25,204 nt of DNA from UBA4292 sp002395865 (lineage in GTDB: Bacteria > Bacillota > Clostridia > Lachnospirales > Lachnospiraceae): NCBI GenBank assembly GCA_946533395.1, contig CAMNBU010000033.1, positions 1 through 25,204 of the forward strand, read 5' to 3'. The notes below the pieces were generated by a model that was not told the origin of the DNA, did no database searches, and saw only the letters and a program-made list of their open reading frames with translations. This document shows, piece by piece, positions 18,401 to 23,968 of this stretch. The position numbers and the translations under genes were made by a program. Position 1 is the stretch's first letter; every line of letters begins with the position of its first letter.

Positions 18401-20114
18401 GGTACTCACCGGCGGTCAATAGAAGAGCTGCCCCGGATGTATTTCCATCCACGCTGATCTGGGATTCTTCAGAAGAAGTGAAATTCTCTATGGTCGATGA
18501 GAGCGCCGCCGCAGCATAGTCGGTCGAATAATTGCCGTTTGCCGTAAGTGTAAATGAATACACGTTTTTATCGCACTCATATTCCCCCGGTGTGTAGATC
18601 TCGACCAGCCGGTAGCTTCTCGAGGAGGCCTGCCCGAAGTTTATGACCAGATCCTCACCTGTGGACGGATCCTTCAGACGAGTGCTCGCCTCATCACTTC
18701 CCGTGAGAAAATAGCCTGCGAAAGTGTTGCCGCTGCTCATAGTCCTGAAGGCGGCTATAGCCGAAGATGCACCGGTACAGCTTCTGGCCTCCGCGATGGC
18801 AGCACTTATATCCGGCCCCTGAATGGCGAGAGCATAGACCGCGCCGCTCACCCTTCGGGTCGTGTCGGCACCGGCCGAATCCTTCTCCACCTTTTTCAGC
18901 GACAGAGTCGCCATCTGCTCCCCGGGGTTGAAATAGATCGCGTACAGCATCGCGGCATCGCCTTTTCCGCCTGTCGCATTCGTCAGGGTCACTCCCGCGG
19001 CGGTATTTGCCGCCTCGATACGCCAGAGAGGTGTGACCACGCCGTAGTAGGTACGGCCGTTTAGCGCATACTGCATGGACTTGTTGTAGTCCCCGCCGTA
19101 ATTGATGATCGTGTACCACCCCTGCGGGTTCGCAAAAGCACCGGCCGTGACCAGAGTACCGTTCGACCACCTCTCATGTCCGAGATTTCCGTAAATGTAG
19201 TTCGCATTCGACACATCACCCAGATCTACCGAAAGTGCGGGAAGGCCGAGCTGCGCGGCCACCTCGTTGGCGGTGTTTAATGCCCCCTGCTCTCCCGCGC
19301 CCCACTCGATATAGGATACATAGCCCGGCTTCGAGGAATTCGACAATATGCTGCGTATCGCAGTATTGTTCTTCACCTGTCTTGCGTATGCCAGAGCGTT
19401 GTATGTGGCCACAACTGACTTCACCGCGTTGTCGTCGAGATTGCCGGCCGCCCTCTGCGTGATCACGAAATCGGTACCGTTCGCTGCCTCATATGACATC
19501 ATACCGGATATCGAAGGTCTTACAGTCGCGGCAGCTATCGCTCCGTGCGCCGGGGAATCCTTCGTGTTACCGTATGTGACCTGTCCATCGCCGTCACCGT
19601 CTACCGAGGGATAGATCATTATCATTCCCTGCTTAATGAGTCCCTGCGAGACCAGCTCCGAATAGCTGAGGGCATTCTTCGTCACCACGACCTTACCGGG
19701 GTTATCCGCGAGTTTCTTCGATAGATCGGATACCGATGTCGCGTATACAAAATCCAGCGGCTGCCCCATGTAGGTAACAGCCAGAGAGCTGTTTCGTATC
19801 CGGGATATCCATGTGTCGGTGTTGCCGGGGATGGTGCCGTCCGTGAAGCCGACATCCTTTAGCACCTGCTTTATCAGACTCGTGCAGTCGTATCTGTCGG
19901 GTCCCACCGATCCTAGGCGATAGCCCTGTCCGAGGTAGTAGGCAGCGGCTTCGACTATCTGTTTTCCTATATCGCTGGGCAGAGTGGTCGCAGCTTCCGC
20001 CTCTACCACCTTTCCGAAATGCCCCGAAATTACTGCGGTAATGACCATCACCATCGCCATAAGCCAGGCGCCGATACGCCTGAACATCGTTGTTTTTGTC
20101 TCCTTAATTTTCAT
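12417..20114 (-). CDS. Giant secreted adhesin: NlpC/P60-like domain, many Cna-B/SpaA domains, three VaFE repeats
   Basis: A 2565-residue surface protein. A signal peptide (about 1-41, ending near VEAEA) precedes an NlpC/P60-like domain with YDCTSL (C77) and SPAHGAI (H190). A linker and first SpaA-like domain follow (about 400-525), then many Cna-B/SpaA modules (about 575-1655), three VaFE repeats (about 1672-2069) and four more Cna-B modules (about 2070-2510). Several modules end in the typical E-x-x-APxGY edge strand (for example TEAKAPAGY at 2479-2487), which carries the isopeptide glutamate. The C-terminus has a proline-rich linker, TPYGIEDKRG, a hydrophobic helix (about 2542-2561) and RRRH. 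This is a wall-anchor layout without LPxTG. An alternative start is the ATG nine codons in. The gene lies 33 nt after the NlpC/P60 lipoprotein gene and overlaps the sortase start. Likely role: long stalk-like adhesin. Confidence 0.92.
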   Translation of the reverse strand: MKIKETKTTMFRRIGAWLMAMVMVITAVISGHFGKVVEAEAATTLPSDIGKQIVEAAAYYLGQGYRLGSVGPDRYDCTSLIKQVLKDVGFTDGTIPGNTDTWISRIRNSSLAVTYMGQPLDFVYATSVSDLSKKLADNPGKVVVTKNALSYSELVSQGLIKQGMIMIYPSVDGDGDGQVTYGNTKDSPAHGAIAAATVRPSISGMMSYEAANGTDFVITQRAAGNLDDNAVKSVVATYNALAYARQVKNNTAIRSILSNSSKPGYVSYIEWGAGEQGALNTANEVAAQLGLPALSVDLGDVSNANYIYGNLGHERWSNGTLVTAGAFANPQGWYTIINYGGDYNKSMQYALNGRTYYGVVTPLWRIEAANTAAGVTLTNATGGKGDAAMLYAIYFNPGEQMATLSLKKVEKDSAGADTTRRVSGAVYALAIQGPDISAAIAEARSCTGASSAIAAFRTMSSGNTFAGYFLTGSDEASTRLKDPSTGEDLVINFGQASSRSYRLVEIYTPGEYECDKNVYSFTLTANGNYSTDYAAAALSSTIENFTSSEESQISVDGNTSGAALLLTAGEYRKTSYGGFVVRKVGDNRGAVSGVRFGVYGDAECSELVQTVTADSEGFAVFTAEWEGTAQKTYYMREDSDDGYVEISGARYMADTTVYPVALTGFLNPVARDELVAAYASGTTGTYFTITGREDATIVNRELVSHSAVKVIDGDASHMIASVELQLRRRTEDGSAENVGSVSVVSAPSDALSFGTQWTDLRKYDDEGNEYIYWAEETAVTLKGGRRITGSDLDKYFVRTTDNDGTVIRAVTTLTNSTVYTQHSVLKEFGNDVAASLVDSITFGLYARTESGGGVNVASVTVDSARDGMRYDFTGLRKYDDDLNEIHYYVEEDMIKVRFADGSSRILAKGAEGPEGIDFAFTVTSDNDGTSVKNVTVITNTTPELVGYVGAYKVSSVSSEPLSGAVFTVYNDEACIDAAGSMTSGEDGLARLVLSGNVYSYPNLTRRVYVKETTAPAGCVLTDTVWTVDVRLARQLSELSADGTAFRVAGPEGVAAQFMGDGEFLFFTAENDDQYGRITVTKYGSRIVSYRPAQGTGYDDLVNASFGTASFEMVGAEFSLYAAEDIYLSDGVTKVYDKDQMVEVLDLAASPSGQFGVNTPLPLGRYRILETMAPTGQVITADREWEVELTYAGQNAVLSTCAQVVENVEQHARVTAYKYDSSAAGEQRVPVGGAVFGLFTDGELVIPVRSDPSLPASYDDIVIADGTLLAVTTTQAGGGAVFDIDLPYGNYYVRELVAPVGYKLSDRKVALSFSAPANTEIQSAEYSFTAQIDNEPVYMELTIVKEAQPGITVPDSATLSGAVFGIYAKNDITSFDGSGRVIYEAGTLVETVSTQYREGDDARAYAVTSPLPLGEYCARELQAPAGFVTDPDTYDFDLPMVQAMAECALLNIPAAAVDKIESQVIVQEKPTSVPIKKTDITTGEEVRGAILEVYYAQSDGSMGEIVIQDGEELRWTSSDTEHIIWGLPAGEYILHEKSAPAQEGYVRAQDMIFNVSDTQVVSDVVELRDDYTQLRIRKTDYVDGQTLNGCVLELIGPEGDICARWTTGDVNDPLNITENGVTWHVLERIPVGTYTLHEAAVPEGYYCMGDVTVTVDEKGAHSEGGVQEGEMVNYRIPVGRTEAYDRATGEQVVSVNDTVTITDRIFYRYLIPGNSYTVKADLMDAATGEQVKDEDGSPISVTRQWVADEASRDEGFIDVDITFSGSILKGEKRTFVVFEDVHDDTFDRDVFAFNDLTDADETVYVPEIGTTLTDDATGTHMTQTDSDTILTDTVHFENLLLYDRDGGELTYTIEGCIYVKETQEILTDGDGRKVRASTDFVPAFISSRDEVHPDAGSGDISMSFAIDADTVRSLAGKSLVAFEYLYLNGVLAAVHASMDDEAQTVRVPLIRTTARDKSTGTHAAAISDTATIVDTVTYEGLVADGREYVVKGRMMVKETQLPLTDAQGREVTGEARFVPGAANGTVNVEFTVDTGNLLGYTLVVFEDLYCEGLHIAAHNDIDSDEQSIIVANGGYVSVVKADTDGVPVQGAQYTIYDKSDGSVAAVLATDEYGRAVSKLLTAEKTDYVTRVPVTYMIRETYAPAGYVLSEEEREFIIDSGVTEFSFTEEIQKGRIGVVKKGLNVSSTELFETAMGIDIYRLTHEYAYLPGVEFAIYSDEKLTEEVCRITTDSEGIAVSEPLSVGRYYITETSTPAGYAKDVDEDGRPAVYTFDIQGCPQSEDTGRMEYVFDVTKNIENRLLSATLTIKKRGRDSLGNIIPLEGVYFGVFSADDIVSKRSGETVIGSDTCIAVIRTNSEGIATLTQTLPAGGYYYRELRCSGDEYILDDTFYPFTVDYENDDVRVDIEKDLINEIKTGRIVIHKKDSAGNALSGAEFMLRCQDTGREYIAVSEGNGEAVFSELVLGEYIDGRLTYYTYELTEAKAPAGYERDDRVYTLSFEGAASEEKELVIDEDRVNEKTPAPQKKPEPSVSETPYGIEDKRGMAAGLTGLGIALVLLCLAFRRRH
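12426..12430 (-). promoter_or_regulatory. Shine-Dalgarno GGAGG deciding the TTG start of the sortase
   Basis: GGAGG, inside the last arginine codons of the adhesin, is 5 nt upstream of the TTG at 12420. A GTG at 12444 would open a longer frame but lies upstream of this site. Confidence 0.75.
13908..15101 (-). repeat. Three tandem VaFE domain repeats within the adhesin
   Basis: Residues about 1672-2069 contain three consecutive copies of about 125-145 residues. Each opens with a T-x-A/D-x-D-x-ATG or STG segment (YDRATGEQ, TDDATGTH, RDKSTGTH), continues through a D-T-V/I/A strand, and ends in the name-giving motif (VVFEDV 1775-1780, VAFEYL 1919-1924, VVFEDL 2042-2047) followed by an acidic strand with DADE, MDDE or DSDE. 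The copies are clearly diverged at the amino-acid level, so this is an old duplication. Confidence 0.85.
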
Positions 20115-20147
20115 ATCCTGTTACCCGGTTTCTCCTTTCATTCAGAA

Positions 20148-21476
20148 TCACCAGAACCTGCCGTGGCGGTATGTTCCGTACCGGCTGGCCCATAGCCATT
20201 CCTCCTTCGTCAGCTCGATTCTGCCGCCGAAGTAGTCCATGTCGTAGAATTCTCTCCCGTCCTCCGTCACCATAAGGGTCGCGCCGTTATCCACTATCGT
20301 ATAGCCGCCGTCGTTTTCCAGATAATACTGCTTCCATGCCTCGACCAGCTTCTCGTACCCCGCCGGCACGGCATTCAGATCGAATTCACCCATATAATAC
20401 TCCGTGCCGGGGTTCGAAAGAGGATAAACGCCCATTATATAAGGTACGCCGTCCCTGATCACTCCCCCGCTGCAGTAGCCGGTGAGTCCTATCTCAAACG
20501 AATACGACAGCACCTGCATATAAGCATCATCATCGCTGCCGGAGAATGTGTTGTCAAATATCCTCCTCGCTCGGTAGCTGTGTCCGGGAGCCCTCACCTC
20601 CGTAATCTCCACCCCCGAGCCGGGCCAATTGCTGATCATCAGTCCTCCTCCGATGTATATGCCCGCGTGTCCCGTGTAAAGCGGATCTCCGGTATAGCTC
20701 TCCGCCACGAGGTCGCCGGGCCTGAGTTCCGCCAAAGATATCTCCGCGCCGTACACCGACTGTGAAGCGGCCGTTCGCGGAAGTCCCGTTATACCGGACA
20801 AACGGTATATGAGCACCGTAAATCCCGAGCAGTCGGTACCTGTCTCGAGGCTGTCGCCGCCGAGGACGTACGGTACCCTTCCCATATAGTCCATGGCATG
20901 TTTGGCTATCTCGATACCGTTTAGCGATATGACTTCGGGGCTCTGAACAGTCGTCTCCCGCGTCGTTGTCTCCTCCGAAGCAGACTCTTCGGTGACATGT
21001 TCCTCCGTGACGGGCTCCTCCGTGATCGGTTCGGCAGAAAGCGGCTCGGACATGGTCTTCTCTTCGAAAGTCTCCTCCGGTACAAAAGTTTCAGTCTGCG
21101 CCTTTACAGCCTCAGCGGTCTCAAAACAGGATGTCTCCGTCAAAGTCTCCCCCGCGGATGTCTCCTCCACGGATGTTTCCCCTGCTGATGCTTCCTCTAC
21201 GGATGTCTCCTCTTCTGATGTCCCCTCTTCTGATGTTCCCTCTTCTGATGTCTCCCCGACCGATGCCTGCTCCGAAGTCCGGTCATCCTCAGTCGTTTCC
21301 GCATCCGCGGTGACATCCCACTGCTCAGTAAGCTGTGTGGCTTTAGATGCAAGCCCCTCAGCCTCTGTATAAACGATCACCTCCGAAGCTGACTCACCTG
21401 TATCCTGCGAATGGCAGGCGGACAATATACATACGGCAGCAGACAACGCGAGGTACATTCCCTCTCTCCCCGTCAT
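20148..21476 (-). CDS. Secreted NlpC/P60 lipoprotein with Glu/Thr/Ser repeat linker
   Basis: A 442-residue protein from the ATG at 21476. A lipoprotein signal (hydrophobic stretch ending in lipobox LSAC, lipidated C21) is followed by a linker of about 160 residues rich in E, T and S with pentapeptide repeats (EETSV, EEGTS and similar). An NlpC/P60 peptidase domain comes next (about 190-310) with catalytic TDCSGF (C216), GHAGIYIGGG (H270) and third residue N283 in MISNWPG. This family cuts the peptide stems of peptidoglycan. The C-terminal 130 residues (tyrosine-, glycine- and tryptophan-rich) are an extra domain I do not recognise. It is the first gene of the adhesin operon. The linker would let the enzyme reach into the wall from the membrane, perhaps opening a path for the giant adhesin (inference). 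Confidence 0.9.
   Translation of the reverse strand: MTGREGMYLALSAAVCILSACHSQDTGESASEVIVYTEAEGLASKATQLTEQWDVTADAETTEDDRTSEQASVGETSEEGTSEEGTSEEETSVEEASAGETSVEETSAGETLTETSCFETAEAVKAQTETFVPEETFEEKTMSEPLSAEPITEEPVTEEHVTEESASEETTTRETTVQSPEVISLNGIEIAKHAMDYMGRVPYVLGGDSLETGTDCSGFTVLIYRLSGITGLPRTAASQSVYGAEISLAELRPGDLVAESYTGDPLYTGHAGIYIGGGLMISNWPGSGVEITEVRAPGHSYRARRIFDNTFSGSDDDAYMQVLSYSFEIGLTGYCSGGVIRDGVPYIMGVYPLSNPGTEYYMGEFDLNAVPAGYEKLVEAWKQYYLENDGGYTIVDNGATLMVTEDGREFYDMDYFGGRIELTKEEWLWASRYGTYRHGRFW
21129..21275 (-). repeat. 15-bp tandem repeats encoding a pentapeptide linker
   Basis: About ten units of 15 bp with plus-strand consensus GGATGTCTCCTCTTC; one unit is 12 bp. The seven units at 21156-21260 are consecutive and in register. 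They encode E-E-T-S-V/A/G-type pentapeptides in the NlpC/P60 lipoprotein. Because the unit is a multiple of three, copy-number change would alter linker length without a frameshift. Confidence 0.88.
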
Positions 21477-21482
21477 TTTCGT

Positions 21483-21488
21483 CTCCTT
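21483..21488 (-). promoter_or_regulatory. Shine-Dalgarno AAGGAG deciding the ATG at 21476
   Basis: AAGGAG with a 6-nt spacer to the ATG. The frame also opens at a TTG at 21494, but that would place the ribosome binding site inside the gene. Confidence 0.75.
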
Positions 21489-21508
21489 TTTCAAAAAATC
21501 GTAAAATT

Positions 21509-21537
21509 ATATTAGCACTTGTCAAAATTTAAGTCAA
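21509..21537 (-). promoter_or_regulatory. Extended -10 promoter of the lipoprotein/adhesin/sortase operon
   Basis: On the minus strand, -35 TTGACT (21532-21537), a 17-nt spacer ending in TGC, and -10 TAATAT (21509-21514), giving an extended TGnTAATAT element. A second TTGACA and a TATAAT overlap in the same stretch but are not spaced correctly. The leader to the ATG at 21476 would be about 25 nt. Confidence 0.75.
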
Positions 21538-21551
21538 TAGTAAATTTATAT

Positions 21552-21660
21552 TGTGAATTTTCACAGAGATTTCACGTTTTAGTGAATTTTGGCATTGTTT
21601 TTCTGTGAAGTTTCACGGTTTTTTCGCGTTTTTGGAGCACATCGTTCACAGGCTGTGAAC
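21552..21660. promoter_or_regulatory. Cluster of four GTGAA/TTCAC inverted repeats (putative operators)
   Basis: Four inverted repeats built from the same half-site lie within 109 bp of AT-rich DNA: TGTGAATTTTCACA (21552-21565), TTCAC-N6-GTGAA (21571-21586), GTGAAGTTTCAC (21605-21616) and the perfect 17-bp GTTCACAGGCTGTGAAC (21644-21660). They sit between, and upstream of, the -35 boxes of two divergent promoters, as expected for regulator binding sites. The regulator is not identified. Half-sites resemble those of Rex or CRP/FNR-type regulators, but the spacers differ. Apart from these and the two promoters, I see no gene in the roughly 380-nt divergent interval. Confidence 0.65.
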
Positions 21661-21686
21661 ACTGAAAGAATACCGAATACAAATCT

Positions 21687-21715
21687 TTGCATTTTTGCCG
21701 GTAATATGTTATGAT
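21687..21715 (+). promoter_or_regulatory. Promoter of the membrane EAL gene
   Basis: -35-like TTGCAT (21687-21692), a 17-nt spacer, and -10 TATGAT (21710-21715) preceded by TGT, giving an extended TGnTATGAT. The weak -35 with an extended -10 is typical of an activator-dependent or moderately strong promoter. Confidence 0.72.
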
Positions 21716-21721
21716 ACCTGA

Positions 21722-21854
21722 GTAAAAGGACTGCCCGCAAAGGGCACATATCAAAAAGGAAAAGCTTATCGATGCCGCCCGGGCACGGCATCCCATTTCA
21801 CCATCCGCTCACAAAGGATAGTAAAAAGCACCATGCCCGCAGTAAAAACAAACA
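21722..21854 (+). other. Structured 5' leader of the membrane EAL gene
   Basis: About 130 nt between the predicted start point and the ATG. It contains two hairpins: TGCCC-GCAAA-GGGCA (21732-21746), and a larger one with arms GATGCCG/CGGCATC (21771-21792). No run of T follows either, so they are not obvious terminators. I could not match the leader to a known riboswitch, including the c-di-GMP classes. Confidence 0.4.
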
Positions 21855-23894
21855 ATGAAAAGAAAGAAAAAACATCTGCGCAGACTGTTTGCGAATCATC
21901 TTTGGGTCCCTCTTTTCGCATTCGTCGTAGTGGCGATTCTAACTGCCTTCACCATCATTCTATTTGCCGATTTCATCACAAGCTATATCACATCGACCAA
22001 GATATCCTCGGGATGCGCTTCGGCCACCTACCTGGCGAAGATGATCGACCGCTACGATACAGACGAATGGATGCATGAGGAGGGAGAGGAAGAATATACA
22101 TACGTTCTCACCGACATCTCCGGCAATATCATCCGCCAGTCAGGAACCAACACTTGCTCCTACGTGGGCGGCAAAGTCGACTCCGGCACACAAACAGATA
22201 ATTTCGCCATTTACTCCGATAATGTGTACGACTTCATCACTGTCGACGAGGAAAATGACGTATCCATCGATTACCTGGGACTCCTTAATTACTCGGACGA
22301 TTCGTCCTTAGAAAACAATGAAGAGTATGATGAGCTCCTGACCGACTCCTCCGCAGGCATGTCGACGTTCTTTGGAAACAACACCAAAGCCATCAGACTT
22401 CCCTACTGGATAAGTTTGGAACTTCCGGAAAGCCGACTGCTTCTGGTGAAGCAGTACTATCTCCTGACCTTCGGCGACCTGTTCTTTATTCTGGGCATCG
22501 TCGGTCTGCTGGCGTTGCTGGCTTTTGCGGTACTGATCGTTATGATAGTGAATCTGGTGAACAGTATCCTTCGCCAGAGGAATACACTTAAACTGTTTTT
22601 CACGGATATATCCACCAAGGGACACAACTGGCTGTGGTTCCAGTTCAACTGTGAGAAAGTACTGCAGAAGAGAAAGAACGCCGGCCGCACCTTCGCCATG
22701 GTGGATCTGGTGCTTCTAAATTACAATATTTACTGTATCTGCCACTCCACCTCCGCGGGTGAGGCCATGCTTGAGAGGATAAATGACGAGCTCGGCAAGA
22801 TGCTTGATAAGAATGAGCTCTACGCGCACAATACCTCCTCAAGCTTTGCGGTCCTTATGAATGCCGATGACAAAGAGCTCCTTTCGACAAGGCTCAGGGA
22901 GATAATAGGTAAGCTCGGAAGCCTCAACCCGGAGCACAGATTCGCATTCCAGGCTGGTGTGGATATCATTGGTCCTGATGAATCTTCGACCTTCTTCCAC
23001 ACGAGGCCCGGCATAGACATCGACAGTATCTACTCAAATGCCTGCGCAGCGCGAGACACTCTTTCAAAAAGTGATGAAGCGGGCTTCGCATTTTTTGACG
23101 AGAAACTGGTGGAGGACAAGCGGTGGATCGATACCGTTTCGGACAATCAGAGAAAAGCCCTTGAGGGCAATGAATTCGTGGTTTATTACCAGCCGAAATA
23201 CGATCCCGTCACAGGAGAGCTAAAGGGCGCTGAGGCGCTTATCCGCTGGCAGACACCGGAGCACGGACTCATACCTCCGGGCAGATTTATACCGATATTC
23301 GAAAAGAACGGGTTTATCACAGAGATCGACCACTATATGATAGAGCATGTGGCAGCCGACCAGAAGAGGTGGCTGGATGAGGGCTACAAATGCGTGCCCG
23401 TCTCCGTAAATGTGTCCAGAGCACATTTCATCGAGGCTGACCTCGCGGAGCAGATACGCGATATGGTGGATAAGGCGGGAGCGCCGAGGGAGCTTATAGA
23501 GATAGAACTCACGGAGAGCGCATTCTTCGACGATCAGAAACAGATCATCGCCACTATCAAGCAGCTGAAGGAATACGGTTTCTCCGTGTCCATGGACGAC
23601 TTCGGTTCGGGCTATTCTTCACTGAATTCACTGAAGGATATGCCTCTCGATGTATTAAAGCTGGATGCGGAATTCTTCCGCGGTGAGAAGGACAAGAGAA
23701 GTGAGATCGTGGTCTCCGAGGCCATCAAGCTCGCGCAGAGGCTGGATATGAAGACCGTGGCCGAGGGCGTGGAGGAGAAGGAACAGGTTGACTTCCTCGC
23801 ATCGTTAAGCTGTGACATGATACAGGGCTACTACTTCGCAAAACCCATGCCGGTAGCCGATTTCGAGGAGAGATTAAAGAGCGGTCTGGCGTAA
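21855..23894 (+). CDS. Membrane c-di-GMP phosphodiesterase: sensor, degenerate GGDEF, EAL
   Basis: A 679-residue protein with a lysine/arginine-rich N-terminus, TM1 (about 17-42), an extracellular sensor domain of about 155 residues with two cysteines (C54, C101), TM2 (about 205-236), a GGDEF-derived domain (about 245-415) and an EAL domain (about 430-675). The GGDEF signature is lost (NTSSSFAVLM at 326-335), so it should not make c-di-GMP. The EAL domain keeps the catalytic set: EALIRW (460-465), VNVS, ELTES, DDFG, the lysine of VLKLD, AEGVE and IQGYYFAKP. It should degrade c-di-GMP in response to an outside signal. An in-frame TAA lies 12 nt before the ATG, which fixes the start, yet no good Shine-Dalgarno is adjacent; AAAGGA lies nearer an out-of-frame ATG at 21833. 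It is divergent from the adhesin operon. Confidence 0.92.
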   Translation: MKRKKKHLRRLFANHLWVPLFAFVVVAILTAFTIILFADFITSYITSTKISSGCASATYLAKMIDRYDTDEWMHEEGEEEYTYVLTDISGNIIRQSGTNTCSYVGGKVDSGTQTDNFAIYSDNVYDFITVDEENDVSIDYLGLLNYSDDSSLENNEEYDELLTDSSAGMSTFFGNNTKAIRLPYWISLELPESRLLLVKQYYLLTFGDLFFILGIVGLLALLAFAVLIVMIVNLVNSILRQRNTLKLFFTDISTKGHNWLWFQFNCEKVLQKRKNAGRTFAMVDLVLLNYNIYCICHSTSAGEAMLERINDELGKMLDKNELYAHNTSSSFAVLMNADDKELLSTRLREIIGKLGSLNPEHRFAFQAGVDIIGPDESSTFFHTRPGIDIDSIYSNACAARDTLSKSDEAGFAFFDEKLVEDKRWIDTVSDNQRKALEGNEFVVYYQPKYDPVTGELKGAEALIRWQTPEHGLIPPGRFIPIFEKNGFITEIDHYMIEHVAADQKRWLDEGYKCVPVSVNVSRAHFIEADLAEQIRDMVDKAGAPRELIEIELTESAFFDDQKQIIATIKQLKEYGFSVSMDDFGSGYSSLNSLKDMPLDVLKLDAEFFRGEKDKRSEIVVSEAIKLAQRLDMKTVAEGVEEKEQVDFLASLSCDMIQGYYFAKPMPVADFEERLKSGLA

Positions 23895-23909
23895 CTGTTT
23901 TAAAGCAGC

Positions 23910-23940
23910 AAAAAAGGCTGTCGCTTTCGCGACAGCCTTT
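23910..23940. terminator. Bidirectional intrinsic terminator between convergent genes
   Basis: A 9-bp perfect stem GGCTGTCGC/GCGACAGCC (23916-23937) with a 4-nt loop. On the minus strand it is followed by six T residues (a strong terminator for the pectate lyase gene); on the plus strand by TTTCTG (weaker, serving the EAL gene that ends at 23894). Confidence 0.92.
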
Positions 23941-23968
23941 CTGATTCTGTATATTTTACTTCCGGGAC

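Noticed and set aside
21129..21275. CRISPR array
   Set aside because: The units are 15 bp, contiguous, in frame and coding; there are no spacers.
21552..21660. Rex operator or CRP site
   Set aside because: Rex sites have a 4-nt spacer between TTGTGAA and TTCACAA and CRP sites a 6-nt core spacer; none of the four repeats fits either exactly.
21722..21854. c-di-GMP, ZTP or fluoride riboswitch before the EAL gene
   Set aside because: Some short pieces look alike (GCAAAGGGCA, CCGCCCGGGCA), but the paired elements and conserved loops of these classes are missing. Kept only as an unassigned structured leader.
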